This document shows, one piece after another, positions 45,288-54,382 of a stretch of 64,000 bases of DNA. Positions within the stretch are counted from its first letter, which is position 1; every line of letters begins with the position of its first letter. The notes beneath the pieces were generated by a model, which had not been told where the DNA came from, did no database searches, and saw nothing but the letters and a program-made list of their open reading frames with translations. The position numbers were made by a program, and so were the translations under genes. This stretch comes from QHXN01 sp032162705 (GTDB lineage: Bacteria; Acidobacteriota; Blastocatellia; Pyrinomonadales; Pyrinomonadaceae): positions 1 to 64,000 of the forward strand of contig JAVRON010000124.1 of assembly GCA_032162705.1 (NCBI GenBank), in the 5' to 3' direction.

Positions 45288-45638
45288 ATGAGCACGACGG
45301 TCGAGGAATTCTTACGTGAGGCGCAGAAACTCACGCCGGAGGAGCGGCGCGAGTTGGCCGAGGCGCTGTTAAAAGAGGGCAAGCATCTCGCCGACAGGCG
45401 CGACGAAGAAGAGGAACGCACGATGGGCGGAGAGATCCGCCAGCGTCGGCTGGAATGGCTCAAAGCGCACCGCGCCGAGTACGGTGGACAGCACGTTGCG
45501 CTGGACGGCGCTGCGTTGGTGGCGGCGGGACGGAGCTACCACGAGGCTAAAGAGAATGCGCTCTCCGCGGGCAAGTCGGACGTGTTTATCACCTACCTGC
45601 CGAAGCCTGACGAAGTGGCGGAATGGGGCGGCTGGTGA
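45288..45638 (+). CDS. Small DUF5678-type protein
   Basis: 116 residues, ATG with GGAGG about nine bases upstream. The N-terminal half is a charged helix (TVEEFLREAQKLTPEERREL) like those in antitoxin-type small proteins. The C-terminal half (RLEWLKAHRAEYGGQHVALDG, then YHEAKENALSAGK) matches the DUF5678 pattern of W-x-x-x-H...Y.G..V...G. Such proteins are often encoded near toxin-antitoxin genes and mobile DNA, but no toxin gene is adjacent; what follows is a helicase fragment. Role unknown. Confidence 0.75.
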   Translation: MSTTVEEFLREAQKLTPEERRELAEALLKEGKHLADRRDEEEERTMGGEIRQRRLEWLKAHRAEYGGQHVALDGAALVAAGRSYHEAKENALSAGKSDVFITYLPKPDEVAEWGGW

Positions 45639-45682
45639 TGGCCTACCAACTGTCCTTCTCCCAAGCCCTGAACTACGACGCC

Positions 45683-46437
45683 GGCCACGTACTCGAAACT
45701 GAGTCCGGCGTGCTGACTGTCGGTCTCGACGCTCGGAAAGGTGTAGAGGTCTGAGTCGTAGAAGCTGACGTTCGAGAAGTTGATGAGCGACTCGTGCGCG
45801 CTGCGGTAGTGCCACTTCAGACGAGTCATCGGCGCGCCCGATCCGGCGAACTCTTCGAGTATGCTCTCGCTGTCCTCGAATAAGGGCGTTCCGTCTTCGC
45901 CCAAGGGCGCGGCGACCGTGCCGCTCATCACGGAGAAGAAGTTGGTGGGCGGAAGTTGCTTCGGGTCGCCGACTACGACGAGCTGCCGCCCGCGTGCGAT
46001 GGCCCCGACGGCGTCCTCGGCGGGCAGTTGACTCGCCTCGTCGAAGATAACGAGGTCGAAGCCCGGCGCTTTGCCATCGAGTAACTGCGCCGCCGTGAGC
46101 GGACTCATCAGGAAGACGGGCTTGATGGCGCGGATCGCGGCGTATGACTTCTGAAAGGTCGTGCGTAGCGGACTCAGTCCACGCTGCCGCGTGAGCTGCG
46201 GTCGGAGGAAGCGAAGGCACTCGACAGACTCCGGGGCGCGAAGCCCTGCCTGCACGCGGTCGCGCAAAAGCCGCACGAGTTCGGCCCGGTTCTCGACGAG
46301 TACTCGCTCGTCCAGTGCGCGAAACTCTGCGACGCGCTGCTCGTGCGTGAGCGTGTTGAGGCGTCGGAGCGACTCGCGCTGCTCGACGACGAGGCCGAGC
46401 CAGCGTTGCAGGAATGCACGGCGGAACGAGGCAGCTA
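45683..46437 (-). pseudogene. Internal fragment of a large superfamily I helicase
   Basis: About 250 codons of a big helicase (DUF4011/DUF3320-type): FQKSYAAIRAIKPVFLMSPL, FDLVIFDEASQLPAED (Walker B DEAS), LVVVGDPKQLPPTNFF, and LKWHYRSAHESLINFSN (motif IV/V region). The Walker A part is missing from the 5' side, and the frame runs into non-homologous sequence after LSFEYVAG at the 3' side. It is cut between the DUF5678 gene and the debris next to the IS element, so no functional enzyme is expected. Confidence 0.85.
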
Positions 46438-46466
46438 AATAGAATGTTTTCTCAAATAACAAAAGA

Positions 46467-46496
46467 GGGCACCCAAACATCTAGTCTTGGGTGCCC
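46467..46496 (-). terminator. Rho-independent-like terminator
   Basis: GGGCACCCAA (46467-46476) and TTGGGTGCCC (46487-46496) pair perfectly with a 10-base loop. On the minus strand a CTCTTTTGTT run follows. It belongs to the truncated secreted-protein gene that ends at 46549. Confidence 0.8.
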
Positions 46497-46548
46497 TTTA
46501 GTTTAATTCAGCCCTTACTATATCCGCATAAAGGGCTGATGGTGGCGG

Positions 46549-46671
46549 CTACTGCACAACGGCACAGATGGCATACGCCGTGAGTATCAGCGAAGCATCG
46601 TTCGGATGTGCACTATTCATGGCACTGACGCTCCAGCCAGTCATTCCGCTGAAGATAGAGCTGAAGACCTG
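46549..46671 (-). pseudogene. C-terminal remnant of a secreted protein, cut by the IS element
   Basis: An open frame of 40 codons ends at the TAG at 46549-46551 and begins abruptly at the IS end. It reads SQVFSSIFSGMTGWSVSAMN then ASLILTAYAICAVVQ, a Gly-Trp/Ala-Tyr-Ala-Ile-Cys pattern common at the C-terminus of secreted adhesin-like or collagen-like proteins. The rest of the gene is not found on the other side of the IS, so sequence has been lost there. Confidence 0.55.
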
Positions 46672-46705
46672 TGACCTGCCCCCATTGTGCGTGCCATTCG
46701 TTGAG

Positions 46706-47563
46706 CTAGAGTCTCATCGTTTCCGGTTCCACTTGTTGCTGCTCGTAATCTTGTCGAAACTCGACCGGCGTTCGATAACCCAAGCTGCTATGCGGACGTT
46801 CTTCATTATAGAAGCGTCGCCACCTCTCGGTCACCACCCGTGCCTCGCGCAAGTTGTGGAACCATTCCATGTTCAGACACTCGTCGCGTAAGCGCCCGTG
46901 GAAACTCTCACCCCGGGCATTTTGCCACGGACTGCCTGGCTCAATGTAGAGCGTCTGTGTGCCCTTTGCCGCCAACCATTCTTTGACTCTGTGAGCTACC
47001 AGTTCCGGGTCATTGTCCGAGCGCAGGTAAGCGGGCACACCGCGCTCTCGCATGACCCGGTCGAGGATGGCGACCACGGCCTTCGACTTGATAGAACTGC
47101 GCGTCTCTACACGCAGGCTCTCTCTCGTGAACTCGTCAACAATCGTCAACATCTTCAAGCGCTCTCCATTCGCACACCAGTCGTGCACGAAGTCATACGT
47201 CCAGACTTCATTCGGTCGCGAGGCCGTCTGCGGCGCGCCCACCCTTGGCTGTGCCTGATAGCGGCGGCGCGGCCTCCTGCGCGGCAAGCTCAGACCCAGA
47301 TTGCGCCAGAGCCGAAAGACCCGCTTGTGGTTGATACGTTGATCGTCGCGCGCCAGCAAAGCATGAGCGCGCCGATAGCCGTAGCGCGGATGGCGTGCCG
47401 CTATCGCTCGCAACTGATCCTGTAGTTCAAGGTCAGATCGAGGACGCGCTTCGTAACCGGCGCTCGTGCGCGAGATGTTCGCCAGCTCACACGAGCGCCG
47501 CTGCGATAGCTTATGAGCGCACAACACGCCGACGACCTCACGCCGGGCTTGTGCGCTCACCAC
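46706..47563 (-). CDS. IS3-family transposase OrfB (DDE integrase core)
   Basis: 285 residues. An HTH_21-type start (ARREVVGVLCAHKLSQRRSC, then HPRYGYRRAHALLAR) leads to the rve integrase core with the DDE residues: YDFVHDWC (first Asp), LRSDNDPELVAH (second Asp; DNDPE in place of the usual DNGPE/F) and ARGESFHGRLRDECLN (Glu). C-terminal YNEERPHSSLGYRTP is typical. It is made as an OrfAB fusion by a -1 shift on the A6G run (GCAAAAAAGTGG) near the end of OrfA. Confidence 0.93.
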   Translation of the reverse strand: MVSAQARREVVGVLCAHKLSQRRSCELANISRTSAGYEARPRSDLELQDQLRAIAARHPRYGYRRAHALLARDDQRINHKRVFRLWRNLGLSLPRRRPRRRYQAQPRVGAPQTASRPNEVWTYDFVHDWCANGERLKMLTIVDEFTRESLRVETRSSIKSKAVVAILDRVMRERGVPAYLRSDNDPELVAHRVKEWLAAKGTQTLYIEPGSPWQNARGESFHGRLRDECLNMEWFHNLREARVVTERWRRFYNEERPHSSLGYRTPVEFRQDYEQQQVEPETMRL

Positions 47564-47826
47564 TTTTTTGCCAGCACCTCTTTCATCGCGTCGATCTCGA
47601 TGTCGCGCTCGGCTAGAAGTCGCTTGAGACGAGAGTTCTCCTTCTCCAGTTCGCGCAGTCGCCTAGCGTCGGGCACTTCCATCCCGCCGAACTTCTGCCG
47701 CCACTTGTAGAAGGTGGTCTCGGCGATGGAGTGCGAACGACAGACGGCGGAAATGGTCTGATCGCCACGCTCGGCTTCTCGCAGGATGTTGATGATCTGC
47801 TCTTCGGTGAAGCTGCTTTCTTTCAA
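47557..47826 (-). CDS. IS3-family transposase OrfA
   Basis: 89 residues. HTH_Tnp_1 start (SSFTEEQIINILREAERGDQ), SHSIAETTFYKWRQKFGG for DNA binding, then a leucine-zipper coil (LRELEKENSRLKRLLAERD). The AAAAAAG slippery heptamer lies just before its stop, overlapping OrfB by seven bases. Both frames are intact, so the element may still be active. Confidence 0.93.
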   Translation of the reverse strand: MKESSFTEEQIINILREAERGDQTISAVCRSHSIAETTFYKWRQKFGGMEVPDARRLRELEKENSRLKRLLAERDIEIDAMKEVLAKKW

Positions 47827-48161
47827 GGTTGCATCTCGTCCGTGAGTTGGGAGATTCTAGCCTAACCGGTGGCACTCATCGCAGGGTTCATGTCACATTG
47901 AAGCGCGCGTTTCCACGTTCGGTTGTGCATCGCACTCTGGGGCGTGATCGGCCTTGTACACTTACCCATTTAAGTCCGTTTGATAATATGCGTTAGGCAG
48001 GATAGTATTTGTGGTGTCCGGGATAAAGTCTTGAGGGCTGAGGCCTCACCATGTCAAACGGCCTTACTCTCTCTAATCAAAACGACAACAATGGGCACTG
48101 TTTTCTTCGGCCACTGCGCCCGTCAAATCGTAAGGCTACTGTAAGTGAAGGATAGTTACTG

Positions 48162-48751
48162 ATGAAGCTCTCACGTTTACTCACGGGTCTAAGCCTTCTG
48201 TTCCTTATCTCGAATGTATGCAAAGCTCAGTTCTTAACCCTTCTGGGAAGCTTTAGCTACTCCCTGAACTCCATCAACCAAGTCTTCGACATCAGCCCCG
48301 ACGGTAAGATCGCGGTGGCGATGAGGAACGACCCGTCCACCGTCCAGCCCGCGTTCCTGACCACCTTTAACCCGCTCACTGGCGCGCAGTTCGTTGACAC
48401 CCTCGCCGCCAACACCGGCGACCCGCAGAACCCGTTGGCGAGCGCGGCGCTGTCGCAGGCCGAGCGCGACCAGTTGGCGTCCAATCTCTCGACCGGCGCG
48501 AAGACTCGTGTGCAGGTCTTACGGGCCGTTGCGGAGAACGCTGAAACCGTCAGCAGTTCAACAAGGCTTTCGTGCTGATGCAGTATTTCGGTTACCTCAG
48601 AAGAAACCCGAACGACGCGCCGGACTCGGACTTCTCCGGCTACAACTTCTGGCTCACGAAGCTGAACCAGTTTGGCGGCAACTTCGTCTCTGCCGAGATG
48701 GTCAAGGCATTTATTTCATCGCTGGAGTACCAGCAAAGGTTCGGGAAATAG
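48162..48751 (+). pseudogene. Frameshifted and internally deleted DUF4214 protein gene
   Basis: It starts with a good signal peptide (MKLSRLLTGLSLLFLISNV) and the beginning of a beta-propeller-like domain (DISPDGKIAVAMRND). It jumps at about residue 85 to the end of a DUF4214 domain (LSQAERDQLASNLSTG, VLRAVAENAE), then shifts frame near 48540. The remaining DUF4214 tail continues in another frame (FVLMQYFGYLRRNPNDAPDS, FWLTKLNQFGGNFVSAEMV) to a TAG at 48749. The tail is nearly identical to the end of the next gene (52650-52839). I read this as two breaks in one ancestral gene. Confidence 0.8.
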
Positions 48752-48813
48752 TCCGCCGGAAAATCATGGCTTCGGAAATTGCACATAGCTCTCGACGCGG
48801 GGGAGGCTGCTTC

Positions 48814-51800
48814 ATGGCAGGTAAAACGATTCGCTCACTTCTACTGGCGGCCAGCTTTCTGCTGGTTGCAATCCCCGCGTTCGGTCAGTGCGGCGCGCCG
48901 AGCTTCAGCGCGGGGGTCAACGTCGAGGTCGGCATGAGGCCGTTCGACATCGCCTCGGGCGATTTTAACGGGGACGGCAAAACCGACCTGGTCATTTCAA
49001 GCTCACAATCGAACTCCATCTTCCTCCTGTCGGGCAGCTCGACGGGCGTGCCGACGGTCACCAACGTGAACTTCGTGCCGGGGCATATCGCCGTCGCCGA
49101 CTTCAACCACGACGGCAAGCTCGACCTGGCCGTCACCCACGGCACCTTCAGCACCACGTTCATCGCCGTCCTGCTGGGGGACGGCACCGGGGCGTTCAGC
49201 CAGGCGTCTGACACGCAGATCCAGAGCGCGGAGCGACTCCTCGCCGCAGACTTCAACAACGACGGCAACCCCGATCTCTTCCTCGGCAACAGCAGCACCA
49301 ACACCACGCAGGTGTTGCTGGGTAACGGAGTGGGCGGCTTCGGGTCGCCCATCTCCGTCGTAGTTGGCAACAACACGCAGGCCGCCGCAGGGGACTTCAA
49401 CAATGATGGGAAGCCGGACTTAGTCCTAGTTAACGGCTTCGTCTCTATCGCGCTGGGGGACGGGGCGGGACACTTCACCGTCACAAGCTCATTCACGGGC
49501 AGCGCCAGGTACGCCGGCGTCGCGGACTTTAACGGCGACGGCAAGCTCGACGTTGTGACGGCGGGGCAGTCGGACGGCGTTTCGGTGTTGCTGGGCAACG
49601 GGGCGGGAAGCATCTTGACGGCGAAGAGCGTCAGTACGGGGTTCTCGGCAGCGGCGGTTGCCGTCGGCGATTTCAACGGCGACGGCAAGCCGGATATCAC
49701 GGCTGTCGGCCATAGCACCGTCGCGATCATTCCCGGCGACGGCAACGGCGGGTTCGGCTCCGCGACGAACTACGTCCTTAACCAATCGCCGATAGGTGTC
49801 GCGGTCGGCGATCTCGACGGAGACGGCAAGCTCGACGTGGCGACGGCCAACGTCCCCCCGGACGGCTCGTTCCCCAACCTCAACGGCTCGACTAACGACA
49901 CGGCCACCATCCTCCTCGGCGACGGCACGGGGAAGCTCCGCTACGCGTCCGTGCTGACGACCAACGGGAATCCTTTCGCGGTCGCCACCGGCGACCTCAA
50001 CGGCGACGGGAAGCCCGACCTCGTTACGGCGAACATCACCGACAATAACGTCTCCGTACTGCTCGGCGACGGTGCGGGCGGCTTCGGCGCGCCCTCCACC
50101 TTCGCCGTCGGAACGCAGCCACGCTCCGTCGCCCTCACCGACCTGAACGGCGACGGCAAGCCAGATCTTGTCACGGCGAATACCAGTGCCAACACCGTCT
50201 CTATCTTGCCCGGCGACGGCGCGGGCGGTTTCGGCGCGCCGACCCAGTTAAGCGTCCCCGGCTTCAGCCCGGACTACGTCGCCATCGGGGACTTCAACAA
50301 CGACGGCGCGCCCGACCTTGCCGTCGCCTACGGGAATTCCGGCAGCGTCTCCGTCATGCTGGGTAACGGCGCGGGCGGCTTCGGCCCGGCCACGAACTTC
50401 GCGGTGCCTTCGGGCGGACAACAAGTCGTCGTCAACGACTTCAACGACGATGGCAAAGCCGACCTCGTCGTCGCGACTATCAGCGGCGTTGCAGTCCTAC
50501 TCGGCGACGGCAACGGCCGCTTCGGCGCGGTCAACACTCTCCAGACCACCGCCACCGCCTCGTCCGTCGCGGTCGGCGATTTCAATGGCGACGGCAAGGC
50601 CGACCTCATCACAGCCGTCTCGAACAATAACGTCGTGCTGGTTTACTTGGGCGACGGTCAGGGCGGGTTCGCAACACCTTTAAGCTTCCGCGCGGGCGTC
50701 TTGCCGGTTTCTTTGGCGTTGGCGGACTACAACGGAGATGGCAACGCTGACGTTGCCGCTGCCAACAGTATCGGCACCATCTCGGTTCTGCTCGGCGACG
50801 GTGCGGGCGGCTTCTCTTCCCCAGTCTCCTACGTAACTCCCGGCCCCGTCCCGCGGATGATCACTAGCGCAGACTTTAACTCGGACGGGCGGCCCGACTT
50901 GGCCGTGGCTAACCAAGGCGGAAACGTCGTCCCCACATCTAATCCGCCGCCCGGCAACGTCTCTGTTCTCTTCAACAGGTGCTCTGCGGCCCCGCTGGCA
51001 GTCCCTGCGCTGTCCGTCGGCGACGTGTCGATCACGGAGGGCGATTCCGGCACCACCAGCGCCACCTTCAACGTCACCCTCTCAGCTGCGAGCAGCAAGA
51101 CCGTCGCGGTGAGTTTCTACACCGCCGGGCAGGACGCCATCAAAGATGTGGACTACAAGTCCACCTTAGGTCGGCTCTCTTTCGCGCCGGGCGTGACGAG
51201 CCAGACGGTCACTGTCCCCGTAATAGGGGATACGCTCGACGAGTTCGATGAAAGTTTCCTCGTCATTCTTGCGCACCCCCTCGGCGCGAACGTAAATAAG
51301 GGCCAGGGGCGCGGGACTATTCTCGACGACGACCCACCGCCCTCGGCTTCCATCGACGACGTGACCCTGAACGAGGGGAACGCGGGCACGAAGCAGGCCA
51401 CCTTTACCGTCTCGCTCTCCGCCCCCAGCGGGAAGCCGGTCAGCATCTCGTTTGCGACCGCCGACGGGTCGGCGAACTCCGGCACTGACTATCAAGCGAG
51501 CGTCGGGATGCTGACCTTTAACCCCGGTCAGACCTCGCGGACGCTCAGCGTGCCTATCAACGGCGACACGACCGTCGAGCCGGACGAAACGTTTTTCGTC
51601 AACCTCACCGGCCCGGTCAACGTAACGCTCACACGGGCACAAGGCGTCGGCACGATAGTCAACGACGACACTTCCGTGCAATTCAGCGCGGGGGCGTTAC
51701 AAGTCAACGAGGCCGCCGGTGTCATTCAGGTGACGGTGACGCGCTCAGGGCTGCTCTCTGTCTCTTCCTCCGTCAACTACTCTACCTCCGATGGCACGGC

Positions 51801-52839
51801 CTCTGAGAAGTCCGACTACAACCTCGTGCTCGGCACGCTGCGGTTCGCGCCGGGCGAGACGAGCAAGGTTATCACCGTCTTCATCACCGACGATTCGCTG
51901 GTAGAAAATTCTGAAACCTTCAACATCGCCTTGAGTGGTTCAGTCGGCTGCACTCTCGGCTCGCCTTCGGCGGCGGTCGTTACCATCAACAGCGACGACA
52001 CGGCCAACGGCATGAACCCGGTTGACGGCTCTCAGCTCTACGTCCGGCAGCACTACCGCGACTTCCTCAGCCGCGACCCGGACGCCTCGGGATTCGCTTT
52101 CTGGACGAACGAGATCGAGCAGTGCGGGGCGGACGCTCAATGCCGCGAGGTGAAGCGCATCAACGTCAGTGCAGCCTTCTTCCTCTCCATCGAGTTTCAG
52201 GAGACCGGCTACCTCGTCGAGCGCATGTACAAGACCTCTTACGGCGACGCCGTGGGCACGATCCCGGACGGACAGGGCGGGATGAAACAAATTTCGGTGC
52301 CCGTCGTACGGCTGCGCGAGTTTCTGTCCGACACGCAGGAGATCGCGAGTAGGCCCGCGCAGGTCGTCGTCGGGCAGGGGAACTGGCAGCAGCAGCTCGA
52401 AGACAACAAGAACACCTTCGCGATGGAATTCGTCCAGCGGCAGCGCTTCACAGGCGCTTTCCCTTTGACGATGACGCCGGCGCAGTTCGTGGATAAGCTC
52501 ATCTCGAACGCCCGCATATCGGTCGCCCAGGCGACGCGCGATCAACTCATCGCACAACTGGCGGCCGCCTCTGACGTGGCCGCCGGTCGCGCCTCGGTTC
52601 TGAGGCAGGTGGCCGAGAACCCTTTGTTGCAGCAGGCTGAGGTTAATCGCGCATTTGTCCTGATGCAGTATTACGGTTACCTCCGTCGTAATCCGGACGA
52701 TTCACCCGACGCGGATTTTCGCGGTTGGGATTTCTGGCTCACGAAGCTGAACCAGTTTAGCGGCAACTTCGTCTCTGCCGAGATGGTTAAGGCCTTCATC
52801 TCATCCATTGAGTACCGGCAGAGGTTTGGTCAGCCTTGA
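48814..52839 (+). CDS. Giant secreted FG-GAP/VCBS, Calx-beta, DUF4214 protein
   Basis: 1341 residues from the ATG at 48814, with GGGAGG seven bases upstream. Signal peptide at 1-27. About 14 FG-GAP/VCBS repeats (residues 35-680), each with an Asp-rich calcium loop such as GDFNGDGKTDLVI or ADFNSDGRPDLAVA. Three Calx-beta domains follow (about 700-1065: SVGDVSITEGDSGTTSATF, SIDDVTLNEGNAGTKQATF, QVNEAAGVIQVTVTR). The last 270 residues are DUF4214 (YVRQHYRDFLSRDPDASGF, FAMEFVQRQRFTGAFP, FVSAEMVKAFISSIEYR). Such proteins are exported, calcium-binding and adhesive. The function is inferred from domains alone; no secretion system is adjacent. Confidence 0.92.
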   Translation: MAGKTIRSLLLAASFLLVAIPAFGQCGAPSFSAGVNVEVGMRPFDIASGDFNGDGKTDLVISSSQSNSIFLLSGSSTGVPTVTNVNFVPGHIAVADFNHDGKLDLAVTHGTFSTTFIAVLLGDGTGAFSQASDTQIQSAERLLAADFNNDGNPDLFLGNSSTNTTQVLLGNGVGGFGSPISVVVGNNTQAAAGDFNNDGKPDLVLVNGFVSIALGDGAGHFTVTSSFTGSARYAGVADFNGDGKLDVVTAGQSDGVSVLLGNGAGSILTAKSVSTGFSAAAVAVGDFNGDGKPDITAVGHSTVAIIPGDGNGGFGSATNYVLNQSPIGVAVGDLDGDGKLDVATANVPPDGSFPNLNGSTNDTATILLGDGTGKLRYASVLTTNGNPFAVATGDLNGDGKPDLVTANITDNNVSVLLGDGAGGFGAPSTFAVGTQPRSVALTDLNGDGKPDLVTANTSANTVSILPGDGAGGFGAPTQLSVPGFSPDYVAIGDFNNDGAPDLAVAYGNSGSVSVMLGNGAGGFGPATNFAVPSGGQQVVVNDFNDDGKADLVVATISGVAVLLGDGNGRFGAVNTLQTTATASSVAVGDFNGDGKADLITAVSNNNVVLVYLGDGQGGFATPLSFRAGVLPVSLALADYNGDGNADVAAANSIGTISVLLGDGAGGFSSPVSYVTPGPVPRMITSADFNSDGRPDLAVANQGGNVVPTSNPPPGNVSVLFNRCSAAPLAVPALSVGDVSITEGDSGTTSATFNVTLSAASSKTVAVSFYTAGQDAIKDVDYKSTLGRLSFAPGVTSQTVTVPVIGDTLDEFDESFLVILAHPLGANVNKGQGRGTILDDDPPPSASIDDVTLNEGNAGTKQATFTVSLSAPSGKPVSISFATADGSANSGTDYQASVGMLTFNPGQTSRTLSVPINGDTTVEPDETFFVNLTGPVNVTLTRAQGVGTIVNDDTSVQFSAGALQVNEAAGVIQVTVTRSGLLSVSSSVNYSTSDGTASEKSDYNLVLGTLRFAPGETSKVITVFITDDSLVENSETFNIALSGSVGCTLGSPSAAVVTINSDDTANGMNPVDGSQLYVRQHYRDFLSRDPDASGFAFWTNEIEQCGADAQCREVKRINVSAAFFLSIEFQETGYLVERMYKTSYGDAVGTIPDGQGGMKQISVPVVRLREFLSDTQEIASRPAQVVVGQGNWQQQLEDNKNTFAMEFVQRQRFTGAFPLTMTPAQFVDKLISNARISVAQATRDQLIAQLAAASDVAAGRASVLRQVAENPLLQQAEVNRAFVLMQYYGYLRRNPDDSPDADFRGWDFWLTKLNQFSGNFVSAEMVKAFISSIEYRQRFGQP

Positions 52840-52932
52840 GGGGTTTAATGGCTGCCCATCGGGAAAATTTGCGGGGACTCAGGCATGAGCACAAGACGCA
52901 TCAGGCGTGAACAGGCGCGACTGAGAATGCGA

Positions 52933-52976
52933 CATTAACATTTGAGAACCGCTGCAACTCGCGTCAAATGTTAGTG
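52933..52976. repeat. 13-base inverted repeat with AACATTTGA core
   Basis: CATTAACATTTGA (52933-52945) and TCAAATGTTAGTG (52964-52976) pair with one G-U. It lies in the 330-base gap after the giant gene, with no T-run after it. It could be an operator or a weak hairpin. Nothing else is clear in 52840-53169 except the ribosome site of the next gene. Confidence 0.55.
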
Positions 52977-53169
52977 CCTGCACTCACGGCGAAGTAAGCG
53001 CACTAGTCGGCGGCGGCGGGCAAGGAGGAGGGATCATCATCCCGCTCACTTAGGAGATTCGTACTACTGTGACGGGCGTATGTGCATCTAATGTGCCGGT
53101 GCGCGGGCGTCCGGCACATATGAATGTGACGCCGATTCGTGGGAGTTGACGAATAAGGAGGGAATGCCG

Positions 53170-53700
53170 ATGGCTGTGAGCAAGCGTCTGGTGATGAGCG
53201 GGGCGCGTCTGGCTGTGCCCGAGCCGCGCACGCGCGCGGAGGTCGAGCGGAGCCTCGATCAGTTGAGCCATGTGATGGACGGGCTGTTCCGCATCCCCGG
53301 CACCGGCTGGCGCGTGGGGCTTGATGCAATCGTCGGACTCATCCCGGGGGTGGGCGACTTTGCGACGACGGCGGTCTCGCTCTACATCCTCGCCGCGGGC
53401 GTGCGCTATCGCGTGCCCAAGGTCACTCTGTTGCGGATGGGGGCGAACATCGCGGTCGATTATCTGGTCGGCTCGATCCCCGTCGTCGGCGATCTGTTCG
53501 ACGCGGCCTGGAAGTCGAATCAGATGAACGTCGAGTTGCTGAAGCGCCGTGCGTCCGTCAGTGCGGAAGAGGCCACAAGTGGACGCGCGAGCGACTGGCT
53601 CTTCCTCGCCGTCATTGTCCTCGTCCTGCTCGTCCTGCTCGTCGGCTCGGTCGCCTTCAGCCTGTGGCTGCTCATGCAGGTCTTCGGGCTGTTTCGTTAA
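53170..53700 (+). CDS. DUF4112 membrane protein
   Basis: 176 residues from the ATG at 53170 (AAGGAGGGA eight bases upstream). DUF4112 features: LDQLSHVMDGLFRIPGTGWR, then VGLDAIVGLIPGVGDFATTAVSLYIL, a paired IP-GD motif repeated as DYLVGSIPVVGDLFDAAWKSN. A C-terminal hydrophobic helix (LFLAVIVLVLLVLLVGSVAF) anchors it in the membrane. Function is not known. It is followed by a terminator hairpin. Confidence 0.9.
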   Translation: MAVSKRLVMSGARLAVPEPRTRAEVERSLDQLSHVMDGLFRIPGTGWRVGLDAIVGLIPGVGDFATTAVSLYILAAGVRYRVPKVTLLRMGANIAVDYLVGSIPVVGDLFDAAWKSNQMNVELLKRRASVSAEEATSGRASDWLFLAVIVLVLLVLLVGSVAFSLWLLMQVFGLFR

Positions 53701-53724
53701 AGAGCCTTTAGTCGGAAAAGAAGA

Positions 53725-53755
53725 GGGGCGTCACGCAAGACATGCGTGCCGCCCC
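53725..53755. terminator. Hairpin terminator between convergent genes
   Basis: GGGGCG-T-CACGCA (53725-53737) pairs with TGCGTG-C-CGCCCC (53743-53755) around AGACA. It separates the DUF4112 gene from the convergent thioredoxin-like gene. The following T-run is weak. Confidence 0.65.
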
Positions 53756-53797
53756 GCTTCATCTATCTTAAACCGCCGGTCTTCGCAGCCCACTCCT

Positions 53798-54274
53798 CTA
53801 GCCCACGGCCACACGGTTCGCTGCCAGCACGCGTTCGAGCGCGGGGCCGATGACCTTCAGCCCGTACTCGCCCGCCGCGAAGCCGCGCAAGTGTCCTTCG
53901 GCGTCGAAGAGATAGTAAGCGGGCACAAAGCCCTGCTCGTTCTGGAACGCGTCGCGCAGGCGGTGCTGGTTATCGACCGCGCAAGGCTCTGTAATGTTAT
54001 ACGCGGCGATTGCCTCGCGCACCGCCTCTGCGTCCATGTCCGCCTCGTAGCGCGGCATGTGGACGGCGACGACGCGCAACCCTTCGGCTGCACGTCCGTC
54101 GCGCCACTCGGCAACGCGCGGCAGATTCTCCTTACACAATCCACAGCTCACAGACCAGAAGTGGACAAGCGTGGGATGGCCCTTCGCCTCCGCGGCGGCG
54201 TGCGCGCCCGTCGCGTTGAACCACTCGGTCGCTCCCTCGAACAAGGGCAGCTCCGTCCCGATTCTCATTGGCAT
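53798..54274 (-). CDS. Thioredoxin-like (TlpA/AhpC-TSA type) protein
   Basis: 158 residues from the ATG at 54274 (GAGG eight bases upstream). Thioredoxin fold with a CGLC active site in HFWSVSCGLCKENLP (about 35-48), and YLFDAEGHLRGFAAGEYGLK with the late strand. No signal peptide at this start, so it is cytoplasmic. It sits last in a cluster with perR and peroxiredoxin, which suggests a redox partner role. Confidence 0.85.
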   Translation of the reverse strand: MPMRIGTELPLFEGATEWFNATGAHAAAEAKGHPTLVHFWSVSCGLCKENLPRVAEWRDGRAAEGLRVVAVHMPRYEADMDAEAVREAIAAYNITEPCAVDNQHRLRDAFQNEQGFVPAYYLFDAEGHLRGFAAGEYGLKVIGPALERVLAANRVAVG

Positions 54275-54286
54275 AACTGAAACCTC

Positions 54287-54377
54287 GGTGATAAGTGATG
54301 AGTGATGAGTGATGAGAAGTAATAAGAGGAAGCATCCGCTTTTTCTTATCACTTCTCATCACTCATTACTCATCACC
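54287..54377. repeat. Period-7 palindrome (GTGATGA-type)
   Basis: The left arm GGTGATAAGTGATGAGTG and onward to 54325, and the right arm CTTATCACTTCTCATCAC and onward to 54377, are close reverse complements around AGGAAGCATCCGCT. It lies between the peroxiredoxin and thioredoxin-like genes. Confidence 0.85.
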
Positions 54378-54382
54378 GTTCT

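Larger units (their letters stand above)
46672..47890 (-). mobile_element. IS3-family insertion sequence (IS407-like layout)
   Basis: About 1.2 kb with two overlapping transposase frames on the minus strand. The ends are imperfect inverted repeats: TGACCTGCCC... from 46672 and TGAACCCTGC... read inward from 47890, with a well-matched GCTAGAATCTC/GCTAGAGTCTC stretch about 30 bases inside each. Flanking bases (CCTG and TGTC) are not a target duplication, so the neighbourhood was rearranged after insertion. Confidence 0.85.

Noticed and set aside
45288..45638. DUF5678 gene as half of a toxin-antitoxin pair
   Set aside because: The expected partner gene is absent; the sequence after it is helicase debris on the other strand.
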